Assembly: GCF_003010935.1 (NCBI RefSeq)
Contig: NZ_PGGN01000005.1
Coordinates: 232,593-296,592, forward strand
From: Phyllobacterium endophyticum
Lineage (GTDB): Bacteria; Pseudomonadota; Alphaproteobacteria; Rhizobiales; Rhizobiaceae
Direction: 5' to 3'
DNA: 64,000 nt
Below are positions 17,093 to 25,519 of the stretch, one piece after another. The notes below the pieces were generated by a model. It was not told where the DNA came from. It made no database searches and saw only the letters and a program-made list of their open reading frames with translations. Position numbers and translations under genes: made by a program. Position 1 is the stretch's first letter. Each line of letters begins with the position of its first letter.

Positions 17093-19323
17093 ACCGGTTT
17101 CTCCACCGACGCGGGGCGGTTCCTATGAATGTTTGCCCAACGAGTGTCGAATACCTGACGATCGATGCGTTCGATGAGTGCGATCGTCGACGCCTTGTCC
17201 GCAACCGATATGTCGTCGGAGCCCAGCATCTGCGCAGATGGCAGCCAATAGGACTTCAGGCCGGTTTGTTTAAGCTTGAGACCGAGATCCAGACCCTTTT
17301 CATGCGTACCGAGGTATCCGCGTGTGAACCCATCGACGGAGAACAAGGCATTCCTCGGCAGGACACAACATTCGAATGTGGCAGTTGCAACTTCCGTGGT
17401 CGCCATTCCCGTTACCGCATCGAGCGGGTATCCGGCATAGCGGCTGATCAGGGCCCGGTCAGACTGTGCCCCCGCTACCCAGGTGCCGGCCCAGCGGATT
17501 GAGTCATCTTCATAGGCAAGCGTTGGGGAGAGCACGCAATCCTTGCGTGCTTCATACGCCGCCAACAACTTGCTGAACCAGCCGGCATTGCGTGGGAGGA
17601 GCGAAGCTGCAAGGAAAACCACAGTCTCGCTAGTCACGGCGCGGGCGCCGACTTCCAAGGCATCGTAGAGGTCTTCCGAGCCGCTTGCCGAGACGAGACG
17701 CAGATGCAGGCCGTAGAAATCCGCAAGCCGGCGCACCTGAACACCAATACGATCGACAATCTCGGTCGCTGCCGCAACGACGATAGGGGCTCGCCGCGTC
17801 TCCGGATCGAGCGCCAGCAAGCCAATGAGCGGCGCTATCTCTTCGACACGTTCGTCAACACCAATAATCAGGGCTGGCCCGGGAACGTCTTCGAACGAAC
17901 CGAGGTCGACGACCCCGAAGATTTCAGGGGCAGGGCGGTTCACCCCGCGTAACAGGGGCACGAGTTGTTGATCGACAATCTGCCTGAGGGCCCAGGCATT
18001 CGGGTCAATCGCGCGGATTTGCCGGACAACCGCGTCCCGAGACGTAATGCGCGTTGGGGTCAACGGCAGGAAGGCGCGCCGCCCGTCACTCAAGCCAAGC
18101 TCCATATAGAAAGGCGCCGTGCTATCGCCCTCGAGCTCCGGAGCGAACGCGACGAACCCATGTGCATGCCGGTTCGGATCCAGCCCGGCGTTGAACGGCG
18201 GCTTATTGTCGAACTCCCGCGTGACATCGGGCCTGTCGATACGTGTCCAATTTGCATCGAGGTGCATCTCACTGCGGTGCCGGCGCAATTTGACCTTTGC
18301 GACATGGTTGTCGGGATCGAGCAGCCAGCCCGAGACAAGCAGGCCGCTACCCTCGACACGGAACACATGGTCAATGCCCATGCGCACGGGAAATGGCAGG
18401 CCGGAAACAGTTTCTGTTCCATCGAACCGATTTGCCGCAGAGCGCATTCGCAGAAGAATTTCCGTCGAACTGCGGACGCGGGGGAGGATTGCCCGCACAT
18501 GACCAGGTGTCTCACGCGCTCCGGATATCAGGCGGCGGTCGTAAACTTCGGTGAACCGCCAGCCCCGGCGGCCGCGAAACAACAGGCGCTCGATATCATT
18601 TGGTTCGACGTGTTCGCTTGCAAGCAGAAGTCCCGCGAAACCTGAAGATTGATCGTTCAGGTCGGGTCGTGCAAAAACGCTGATGGCGCATTCGGCAAGT
18701 GACGGTGACCGGCCGCTGATCAGGAGCCGGGTCACGGAAGGTGTCAGGTCCTGGGCCCAGCCCTGCACGAAGATCTCGCCCTCATCGCTACCGCCGATCA
18801 GTTCGATACAACCGTCGGAACGGGCGCCCGCCTGCAACAAAACAGTGATGGCCGAAAGCTTCTTGCGGCCGATCGGCCCCGAAATCAGGCCTTCCACGAG
18901 TCCGTCGATAATGGAGGGAAGGTTGGGGCCGGCGAGGTCCGTGACCATGGCGATCAGTTCGCCCGTTGATGCTGCACGGCTAGCAAAGGCATAGCGGGTA
19001 ACGTTGGCCTTGTGCTGAAACATGATCGTCTTCAACGAACCGCGGCGTAGAATGTTGGTCGGAACGATCGCGACGAAACCATGGGTGCCAGCGGGCGACG
19101 CATCTTTGAGCGGCCAACTGACAAGGCTTACCTTCACGCTCATGGCGGGATCGCCGTTGAGGAATACAGTGGCTTGTTCGGCGGTCAGGCTGCCGATACC
19201 GAGCACAAGAACAAGCGTATCCTCAATAGGACAACCAACGACCATCTCTCCTTGCATCACCACGGGGAGTCGTTCGGGATTACCCGATTTCATCGGCAAA
19301 ACGTTCTTGTCATCTCGAAGCAT
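17089..19323 (-). CDS. Large exopolysaccharide-cluster protein with degenerate GT2 domain
   Basis: 744 aa. The N-terminal ~450 residues are beta-rich and unrecognised, with repeated blocks ending in FVA (GTHGFVAIVP, HAHGFVAFAP). The C-terminal ~250 residues align by eye with the GT2 domain of the 22223-24499 protein: PRNAGWFSKLL against SPGWLDKLT and LAYEDDSIRWAGTW against LLFEDGSLQHAGLY. The active-site positions differ: the DXD segment LNSDVVP of the neighbour is LAASLLP here, and the YEDSDLCLK segment is HEKGLDLGLK. It is therefore probably a non-catalytic glycosyltransferase homologue. It overlaps the next GT4 gene by ATGA. Confidence 0.7.
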   Translation of the reverse strand: MLRDDKNVLPMKSGNPERLPVVMQGEMVVGCPIEDTLVLVLGIGSLTAEQATVFLNGDPAMSVKVSLVSWPLKDASPAGTHGFVAIVPTNILRRGSLKTIMFQHKANVTRYAFASRAASTGELIAMVTDLAGPNLPSIIDGLVEGLISGPIGRKKLSAITVLLQAGARSDGCIELIGGSDEGEIFVQGWAQDLTPSVTRLLISGRSPSLAECAISVFARPDLNDQSSGFAGLLLASEHVEPNDIERLLFRGRRGWRFTEVYDRRLISGARETPGHVRAILPRVRSSTEILLRMRSAANRFDGTETVSGLPFPVRMGIDHVFRVEGSGLLVSGWLLDPDNHVAKVKLRRHRSEMHLDANWTRIDRPDVTREFDNKPPFNAGLDPNRHAHGFVAFAPELEGDSTAPFYMELGLSDGRRAFLPLTPTRITSRDAVVRQIRAIDPNAWALRQIVDQQLVPLLRGVNRPAPEIFGVVDLGSFEDVPGPALIIGVDERVEEIAPLIGLLALDPETRRAPIVVAAATEIVDRIGVQVRRLADFYGLHLRLVSASGSEDLYDALEVGARAVTSETVVFLAASLLPRNAGWFSKLLAAYEARKDCVLSPTLAYEDDSIRWAGTWVAGAQSDRALISRYAGYPLDAVTGMATTEVATATFECCVLPRNALFSVDGFTRGYLGTHEKGLDLGLKLKQTGLKSYWLPSAQMLGSDDISVADKASTIALIERIDRQVFDTRWANIHRNRPASVEKPV

Positions 19324-19340
19324 TCAAATCTGCTCCATGG

Positions 19341-20111
19341 TCAAGGCATGACTGACATTGACAGGATAGAACCGGCAGCGAACCCAACGAGCACGAACAG
19401 AAGCAATACCAAGGGCTTGACGTCGCCACCGGACCGCTTTTGCAGCGACTCCATGCGCTTTTCCATGCCCGCCACCACCCCGTCCATGCGCATGAGGTGA
19501 ACGTCAAGTTCCGTCAGGCGCTGGTTAACGTCACTGCGCAGGTTCTCGATGGAATTGCTCACATCGGCAGCGTCGACAGCAGCATTGCCCGTTGCATCGA
19601 TAACCGGAGTGATCCTCTGCAACGATCGCTGATTGACCTGAAGTTGCCGCTGGGCCGCCATAAGCATATCCAGCTTGTCGAGGATGCGGGTCATCGGGGC
19701 CGCGATCAATGCTTCAGCGGCCTGTTCGTCGGGCTTTGGAACCCGCAGGGCCTGTTCAACACCTGCGCCATTTATGGCAACGACGACCAGTTCGCCCGCT
19801 CTCAGTGCAGCGAATTGCGGCAACATCACATCGAATGCGTGGGCACCGTCACCGATACCGGAGCGCTTCAGATCCGGCCGGTCTTTGTCGGCAACCGCTT
19901 CAGCGATGGGCTTGCCATCAAGAAGTACGCGTATGGTCAGCCGTTTGGCAGGCGCTGCCGGGTCGAACGCCCAACCGAACAGGCGACCATCGTCGATTGC
20001 GTCCACGCGCCCCTTCGTCGGCTCCACCCGTTTAACCTGCGTATTATCCTGTTGCGGAACAGCGCCCGGCTGAACTGCAGTCTGTGCCGATCCGTTTGAG
20101 ACGATTGACAT
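19341..20111 (-). CDS. Coiled-coil protein with C-terminal membrane anchor
   Basis: 256 aa from ATG 20111, which has GAGGGG 7 nt upstream; ATG 20138 (overlapping the upstream gene) is the alternative. Residues ~25-110 form a small beta-domain containing DGRLFGWAFDP and RPDLKRSGIGDGAHAFDVMLP, a module I have seen in rhizobial and other alphaproteobacterial glycosyltransferase proteins. Residues ~130-220 are a predicted coiled coil (IENLRSDVNQRLTELDVHLM). The end is one transmembrane segment (PLVLLLFVLVGFAAGSILSM). Function unknown; it could act as a scaffold that ties the glycosyltransferases to the membrane. Confidence 0.75.
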   Translation of the reverse strand: MSIVSNGSAQTAVQPGAVPQQDNTQVKRVEPTKGRVDAIDDGRLFGWAFDPAAPAKRLTIRVLLDGKPIAEAVADKDRPDLKRSGIGDGAHAFDVMLPQFAALRAGELVVVAINGAGVEQALRVPKPDEQAAEALIAAPMTRILDKLDMLMAAQRQLQVNQRSLQRITPVIDATGNAAVDAADVSNSIENLRSDVNQRLTELDVHLMRMDGVVAGMEKRMESLQKRSGGDVKPLVLLLFVLVGFAAGSILSMSVMP

Positions 20112-20121
20112 GGTGGACCCC

Positions 20122-21384
20122 TCAGGCTGCTTCGACATGAACCGGTCGCAATCTTTCTATCAAAGCCAGATAGCGCGCTGCCGTGGTGTCGATAGTGTCG
20201 GGGTGGCGTGCTCCCAAAGCAAGAATCTGCCGCAAGTCAGCATCTTCAGCCATCTGTCGCATGGCGGCCGCCAGCGCCGTGGGGTCGTTTGGAGGAACTG
20301 TCAAGCCGTTGACGCCGTCCTCCACCATCTCGGCCATTCCACCGATATTGCTTGTTATCACCGGGCAGTTCTGACCTTGAGCCTCCTGGATCACCAGCGG
20401 CGCGTTTTCCCACCAGATCGAGGGCATGATAGCGCAATCGACAGTGCTCATCAGATCTGCGATGTCTTCACGCCGGTAGGCACCTCGCCGCTGAACATTC
20501 GGCGATGTCTCGGCAAACAGACGATCGATGTCTGAAACGAAGCTTTCGCTCTGGAACGGAGCAGCGCCGTGCACGCGCAATTCAAAGTCGAAACCCTTTG
20601 AAATCAGCTGCTTGGCCGCTTCGAGCAGGACCGTTGTACCCTTCCATGGATTGAGATTGCCAAAATAGCCGAAGATGGGCGTGGTGCGCTGCACGGAGGG
20701 CGGTCTTCTCACCGGATTACGCGGGGGCTGGCCATTGGGAATTACGCTGATCAAATCTTCGGAGATACCCCAGTCGACATAGCGCTGTTTGAGGAATTCG
20801 CTTGGCGATACATACCCATCGATAGTGCTCATGAGTGACTTGAGATGGCGCTCGCGCAGAACGAACTTGTCGAGTGCGATGTCCTTGAAACAACTGTGGC
20901 ATCGGTCGGGACTTGCACCGTAGCAAAGTTCCTTGTTTGCCGTGCGTACCATCAAGCCATCATGGTGGCAGATTGGATAGTAATCGTGCAGCGTCATGAC
21001 TATCCGGCATTCGGGCAGCGTGCGGCGTACGATATGTGGAAACTCCGCGCCCAAGAGCAGGAGATGATGCAAATGGACGACGTCGGGCCGGAAGTCACGC
21101 AGAAGTTCCACGATGTCGGGCACGATGCCGTAGAGATCGACCTGGCTCATGAAGAACCGGTCGAAATGCCCCGACCACAGGAGAATCTCGTCGCCCTTCG
21201 AGCCGATGCTCTGAAAGCTGGTTCCCGGCCGGGCCTCACGGTGAATATGATTGGTCGCGCCGAGGAACAGCGCCTCGCAACCAGCACGCTGATAAGCGCG
21301 GAATAGATCGTGAGCGAATATTTCCGTACCGCCAGGGTGCAGGGCAGGATGGTTATGTGCAGCAACGAGGACACGCGGTGTCAT
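20122..21384 (-). CDS. GT4-family glycosyltransferase (paralogue 2)
   Basis: 420 aa from ATG 21384, which overlaps the methyltransferase stop as ATGA and has AGGGGA upstream; the longer frame adds 22 unlikely residues. It begins TPRVLVAAHNHPALHPGGTEIFAHDLF and carries VVHLHHLLLLG, a central Cys cluster (CYGASPDRCHSCFKD), IFGYFGNLNPWKGTTVLLEAA and the EX7E motif in WWENAPLVIQEAQGQ followed by SNIGGMAEMVEDGVNGL. The whole protein is a paralogue of the 15764-17092 product. Expected to be a cytoplasmic or membrane-associated sugar transferase for the repeat unit. Confidence 0.9.
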   Translation of the reverse strand: MTPRVLVAAHNHPALHPGGTEIFAHDLFRAYQRAGCEALFLGATNHIHREARPGTSFQSIGSKGDEILLWSGHFDRFFMSQVDLYGIVPDIVELLRDFRPDVVHLHHLLLLGAEFPHIVRRTLPECRIVMTLHDYYPICHHDGLMVRTANKELCYGASPDRCHSCFKDIALDKFVLRERHLKSLMSTIDGYVSPSEFLKQRYVDWGISEDLISVIPNGQPPRNPVRRPPSVQRTTPIFGYFGNLNPWKGTTVLLEAAKQLISKGFDFELRVHGAAPFQSESFVSDIDRLFAETSPNVQRRGAYRREDIADLMSTVDCAIMPSIWWENAPLVIQEAQGQNCPVITSNIGGMAEMVEDGVNGLTVPPNDPTALAAAMRQMAEDADLRQILALGARHPDTIDTTAARYLALIERLRPVHVEAA

Positions 21385-22226
21385 CGCCTGTCCCCTTGGA
21401 GTTCCGCAACAAAGAGATCCTGGTAGTGATCCGAGGGAATGCCGCGCCAATGACCAAACGACTTGGTCATGACGGACAAACCGGCTCGCAGCAGCGCACC
21501 TTCGAGAAATCCATCATCGAACCCCACCGCGGCCAGCGGCGGCAACTCCGGAACGAACCAGCAGGGGCCTTCGTCATAACGCTGAAATCCCAGCCGCGCG
21601 TCACGCTTTTTCAGTGGATTGTCGGCCGCGACCTGATCGACGACAAAGCACGTCATGAAGAGACGGCCTCCCGGCGCAAGCACCCGTTCCACCTCGCGCA
21701 GGTAGGCGCTCACCTCTTCGTCCGGTAAATGGGTGACGACGGACGTCATGATGATAAAATCGAATTGCCGGTCTTCATAAGGCAGGACGAGTTCGAGCCC
21801 GTCGATTGCCCCCTTCGGATTATAGAGCGAGTGAGCAATATCCAGATGGTTGAATTCGAAGTTTGAGTAGACCGGCGAGATCATTTGCCGGCACCAGTTG
21901 ATGCCGCCCGCGACAGGATCGATGCCGCGATAGCTGCCCTTGGCAAAGTCGATATACTGGGTCAGCGGGACAGCCATGCGTCCGATACCGCAACCGATGT
22001 CGAGCACCCGGCTCTCCGGCTTCAAGCCACCCTTGCGAATGAAATGACCGAGAAACTCTGCGCCCACTGCCCGGAAATTGCCGTCACCAACGAAAATACT
22101 GTCCGGATCGGGGCAGGGCAGGAAACGGTTCGCCAGCACCGCTTCCATCAACCACTCGACGTGATCATTATCAAACGTGGGGGCAGGCTCCGTAAAGGCT
22201 GTCTTGAGTGCAATAACCTCGGTCAA
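21381..22226 (-). CDS. Class I SAM-dependent methyltransferase
   Basis: 281 aa. The SAM-binding motif I is VLDIGCGIGRMAVPL (about residue 95), the acidic motif II region follows, and FDFIIMTSVVTHLPDEEVSAYLREVERVLAPGGRLFMTCFVV gives motifs of the methyltransferase-11 type; the last element matches small-molecule and sugar methyltransferases. Probably methylates a sugar or the non-reducing end of the polysaccharide, as inferred from position between two glycosyltransferase genes with 4-nt overlaps on both sides. Confidence 0.85.
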   Translation of the reverse strand: MTEVIALKTAFTEPAPTFDNDHVEWLMEAVLANRFLPCPDPDSIFVGDGNFRAVGAEFLGHFIRKGGLKPESRVLDIGCGIGRMAVPLTQYIDFAKGSYRGIDPVAGGINWCRQMISPVYSNFEFNHLDIAHSLYNPKGAIDGLELVLPYEDRQFDFIIMTSVVTHLPDEEVSAYLREVERVLAPGGRLFMTCFVVDQVAADNPLKKRDARLGFQRYDEGPCWFVPELPPLAAVGFDDGFLEGALLRAGLSVMTKSFGHWRGIPSDHYQDLFVAELQGDRR

Positions 22227-24499
22227 GCGGCGCTCCTTTCAGATTTTTCCTTGACGAAGGACGTGACGGTGCCGTCATCCACTTGATCGGCTACCGCTTC
22301 ATCGAGATAGGTTGTCATCAATTCGGCAATGTCGTCGTCCCAGCGCTTCGTATGAAGCCACGAATTATACTGGCTTGCGAGACCTCGCATGTAGTCGCGG
22401 CTGCGCCGGATGGACCGGCGCTCGAAGTGATAGAGGGCAACGTTCGGCTCATAAGCGACCTGGAAACCGATCTGCCGGATCTTCAGGCAAAGGTCGCTAT
22501 CCTCGTAGTCTCCAATGACATAGTCCTCGGTGAAGCCACCGACGAGATCATAGATATCCTTGCGGGTAACGAGGCAGGCACCTGTCACGCCGGGTACCGT
22601 GCGGGCGATCTGAGCCGGCGAGTAATTTCCAGGCATTCCCTTGTAGAAGTGGTGGTTAAGCCAGACACCACGCTGATCCCGGGCAAAGTACAAGCCCGCA
22701 TGTTGCAGGGAACCATCCTCGAAGAGCAATTTCGGTCCAATCGCACCCAGCTTCTTCTGCTCAAACAAGGGCCGGGTCAATTTGTCCAGCCAACCTGGCG
22801 AGCAGGGAACCACGTCTGAATTCAGCATCACCAGGATAGTGCCCGACGCGAGGCTCGCACCTGCGTTGCACGCGCGGGCATATCCGCTGTTGCGGTTCAT
22901 GGTAGCGAGCTTCATCGGCAGGTCGTGGAGTACGTGCAACCCGCCGAGCATATGCTCCGTGTCATCCTGAATTTCAGGCGAATCGAGCACGAAAATCACT
23001 TCTGCATTCTTCACAAGCCATGGATCGGTTGCCATGGCGGACAGCTGGAAACGTAGAAAGTCGAGATTGCGATAAAGGGGAATCACGATTGATACCAAAG
23101 GCGCAGACGGTCCCGCCCCATATTCCTTGATATCCGCGATCCGCACCGTATGACCAAGCTTCTGTTCGACCTCTTTCAGAGCCGGCGCAAGGATGTTTTC
23201 GAACACGTCGCTTCGCGCATGCTGCGGCGGAACCGCACGTAAAATGCGGTTGCGTTGAGCCGAGGGTTCAAAAGGCTGCATGGGCGGCACAAGCAACGAG
23301 GTTGCGCACGAGACGAGGCGCATCTGGAAGCGCGGCTGCAGCAAGGGACCGAGATTTTTGGGCTGCGGCAGCCAGGCAACAAAGCCGGTTACATCGGCTC
23401 CAAGGCCGTCCTCCCGCTCACCCGTCTTGCCGGGGAACTTGTAGAAATTGGGTTGGAGCGGCAAGACGCTTCCATCCTCGGAAAGGTATTCGATACGCGA
23501 AAGCCTTGCCGCGTTGTCGTGAGTCCAGCCACCCACAAGCAGGCCGCCGTCCAGCGCGAGTGCAAGATCGATCTCGGCGGCGGGCTGAGTTGCTGACTTT
23601 GCAATCTGGCGAACAGGCAATGGCGCGCGCATCTGCAGGTCAATTGCCGTGGCATGACCGGGTCCGGGAATCTGTGCAAGCTGGCGCACCAGGAACTCAC
23701 GCAGTTCCACGTCATTGTGCCGCTTTGCCCACCAGTTCGGGAAGTCGACTTGCCCCTCGCTGCCAGCAAACCTGCGCACGGCAAGACCGTTTTTTCCCGA
23801 AAAGACGAGGTGAAACGACGGCGGAAAGGGGCGCGGTGATTCCACAAGGAGATGGCACGGCAGCCAACCCTTCCTGGTCCGTGCGCCGGTAACGAGTTTC
23901 GTCGGAAGTGCGATGACGGAATTGCTGCTGATAGCGTAGATCGCGGTGACATCGCCGAGCTCCGGGTCGAGCGCGGTTTCCATCAGATGCTGCCCCTCGA
24001 CAGGCTGGCCGCAATCCCGCACCTGCCGCGGTTCCGGCGTCAGGGCCAGCACAAGTTCGCGAATGACGATGGAAAATATCTGGTTTTGCGAAAGGCGAAA
24101 GGCGCTGCGCCACGTGCCCAACATATTATTCAGGAGCTTGATGTGTCCGGCTACCGGGAGGCCATCGAGGGCGCGGTCCACATCGAAACTGTCGAGATCG
24201 ATCGCTGGATAGAGGATGACCTTTTCCGTCGGCCCGAGCGCACCTGCCGAAATAGTGACGCTGGTGGGCTTGTCCCTGGTGCGAATTGCCCAAAGAAAAC
24301 GCTGTCCACCTGTCGCGAGCGAAAGATTGAGGCTGATCAGCGGGACGAGCGATTCAGCCGCCTCGAACGTGCATTTCGTTGGAGCCCGCATGGAAGCCGG
24401 CAGATCCCATATCAGGACGGCGACATCCGCACAGAGACGCGAGACCGAAACACTCCCGGTGTCCCCTGCAATATCCGTCGAATGCTCGAGGTTCAACAA
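22223..24499 (-). CDS. GT2-family glycosyltransferase with large N-terminal extension
   Basis: 758 aa. The C-terminal ~270 residues are a GT2 domain: VSIVIPLYRNLDFLRFQLSAM, VIFVLDSPE, the DXD-type LNSDVVP, LFEDGSLQHAG and YEDSDLCLKIRQIG. The N-terminal ~480 residues are unrecognised and beta-rich (for example GLLVGGWTHDNAARLSRIEYLSEDGSVLPL) and resemble the N-terminus of the 17089-19323 protein. The start is a TTG at 24499 or 24496; AAAGGG lies upstream and the next ATG would cut into the domain. It is the first gene of the operon running down to galE, separated from the RTX gene by a terminator. Confidence 0.82.
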   Translation of the reverse strand: MLNLEHSTDIAGDTGSVSVSRLCADVAVLIWDLPASMRAPTKCTFEAAESLVPLISLNLSLATGGQRFLWAIRTRDKPTSVTISAGALGPTEKVILYPAIDLDSFDVDRALDGLPVAGHIKLLNNMLGTWRSAFRLSQNQIFSIVIRELVLALTPEPRQVRDCGQPVEGQHLMETALDPELGDVTAIYAISSNSVIALPTKLVTGARTRKGWLPCHLLVESPRPFPPSFHLVFSGKNGLAVRRFAGSEGQVDFPNWWAKRHNDVELREFLVRQLAQIPGPGHATAIDLQMRAPLPVRQIAKSATQPAAEIDLALALDGGLLVGGWTHDNAARLSRIEYLSEDGSVLPLQPNFYKFPGKTGEREDGLGADVTGFVAWLPQPKNLGPLLQPRFQMRLVSCATSLLVPPMQPFEPSAQRNRILRAVPPQHARSDVFENILAPALKEVEQKLGHTVRIADIKEYGAGPSAPLVSIVIPLYRNLDFLRFQLSAMATDPWLVKNAEVIFVLDSPEIQDDTEHMLGGLHVLHDLPMKLATMNRNSGYARACNAGASLASGTILVMLNSDVVPCSPGWLDKLTRPLFEQKKLGAIGPKLLFEDGSLQHAGLYFARDQRGVWLNHHFYKGMPGNYSPAQIARTVPGVTGACLVTRKDIYDLVGGFTEDYVIGDYEDSDLCLKIRQIGFQVAYEPNVALYHFERRSIRRSRDYMRGLASQYNSWLHTKRWDDDIAELMTTYLDEAVADQVDDGTVTSFVKEKSERSAA

Positions 24500-24519
24500 A
24501 TTGCCCTTTCATCCAGGTC

Positions 24520-24558
24520 GAAAAGAAAAAGCGCGCCCGGCCGGAGGGCAGGGCACGC
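24520..24558 (-). terminator. Intrinsic terminator after RTX gene
   Basis: On the minus strand an 8-bp stem GCGTGCCC/GGGCGCGC (one T-G pair; 24558-24551 with 24538-24531) with a 12-nt loop is followed by the T-rich tract TTTTTCTTTT (24530-24521). It lies 13 nt past the stop of the RTX gene and upstream of the next operon, so it should make the RTX transcript more abundant than the glycosyltransferase genes. Confidence 0.8.
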
Positions 24559-24570
24559 CTTGGTTTGCTA

Positions 24571-25230
24571 TCAATGAACGACGAAATAGTCGCCTGGGTT
24601 TGTCGTGACATCGTCGGCATCGACGCCCACGAGGGTGACGGAATCTCCATGACCGAGATCGACGACGACATTGTCGCCAACCTGGGTGATACGAGACGCA
24701 AGGTCGTCAGCCGAATGGATGTCCTGCCCGTTGATACCATTGGATATCTGAAGGACGTCTTCACCAGGAGTAAAGTCCAGTACGAGGTCATTGCCCCCGC
24801 CACCGGTGAACAGGAATACGTCACTGCCTGCACCGCCGATGAGCGTGTCGTCGCCGGCACCGCCGAAGAGAGCGTCATTGCCGGCACCACCGGTAAGAAC
24901 ATCGTTGCCGGAGTCGCCAAACAAGACGTCTGAACCGGCACCGCCGGTAAGAACGTCGTCGCCGCGACCACCGAAGAGAACGTCATTCCCGTCGTTCCCG
25001 CTCAGTACGTCGTTCCCATTGTCGCCGAACAGGATATCTGTTCCAGCGCCGCCGAAAATGGAATCATTTCCATTGCCGCCGAACAACAGGTCGTCGCCGT
25101 CATCACCAAATATCGAATCATTTCCGTTCGAGCCAAAAACGACATCGTCACCGCCATTGGCGTGGATGAAGTCGTCAAAACGCGAGCCAAACAAAACGTC
25201 GTCGTAGGCGCCGCCTTCTAAAGTGGCCAT
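24571..25230 (-). CDS. wgeA: RTX calcium-binding protein, likely T1SS substrate (WgeA/ExpE1-like)
   Basis: 219-aa acidic protein. Residues ~6-150 consist of about 16 glycine- and aspartate-rich RTX nonapeptides (GGxGxDxUx; for example GGAGNDALF, GDSGNDVLT), which fold as a calcium-bound parallel beta-roll. The last ~60 residues (VVVDLGHGDSVTLVGVDADD... to FVVH) look like an uncleaved C-terminal type I secretion signal. It sits beside the T1SS genes 25520-28704. In S. meliloti the secreted protein WgeA/ExpE1, needed for galactoglucan production, is a calcium-binding RTX protein in the same relative place; the symbol is by analogy. AGAAGGAG precedes the ATG. Confidence 0.85.
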   Translation of the reverse strand: MATLEGGAYDDVLFGSRFDDFIHANGGDDVVFGSNGNDSIFGDDGDDLLFGGNGNDSIFGGAGTDILFGDNGNDVLSGNDGNDVLFGGRGDDVLTGGAGSDVLFGDSGNDVLTGGAGNDALFGGAGDDTLIGGAGSDVFLFTGGGGNDLVLDFTPGEDVLQISNGINGQDIHSADDLASRITQVGDNVVVDLGHGDSVTLVGVDADDVTTNPGDYFVVH

Positions 25231-25454
25231 CTGCTTCTCCTTCTGTCCTGCTTTGAGTCTACAAATTGCCGGAAAGTTCCGACGATTGATGCCTTACCGA
25301 TTGTGCGCTGCACCAAATCGAAATGCAACCTAGACTAAGAATATAAATCTGGCAATCCATAGTAAAAAATTATTACGTGCATGTATTGTGACATTTATAT
25401 TAAGATCATATAATTGGGTTTTAAAAGAAAAGTACTTTCTTAATGGTTTTATAT

Positions 25455-25476
25455 TGCAGGTAAATTACTTCAAAAT
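25455..25476. promoter_or_regulatory. Candidate MarR-regulator operator (site B)
   Basis: The 12-mer TTACTTCAAAAT at 25465-25476 is identical to that of site A (13319-13330), and the left flank TGCAGGTAAA resembles the site A arm TGAAGTAATT. It lies about 225 bp upstream of the RTX gene, close to the stop of the HlyD gene, in an AT-rich promoter region (25231-25519) that otherwise shows no gene. A second AT-rich palindrome AAAGTACTTT is at 25429-25438. Confidence 0.55.
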
Positions 25477-25519
25477 TCCAAATATCTCGCATTATTGTGC
25501 AGTGCGGCCCCAAACTCGA

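Noticed and set aside
22283..24577. Several plus-strand ORFs of 110-240 aa within the GT2 gene
   Set aside because: Antisense shadows of a GC-rich gene, with no recognisable protein features.
24571..25230. Regular short DNA repeats resembling a CRISPR or minisatellite
   Set aside because: The periodicity of 27 bp is in frame and encodes RTX nonapeptides; there are no spacers.
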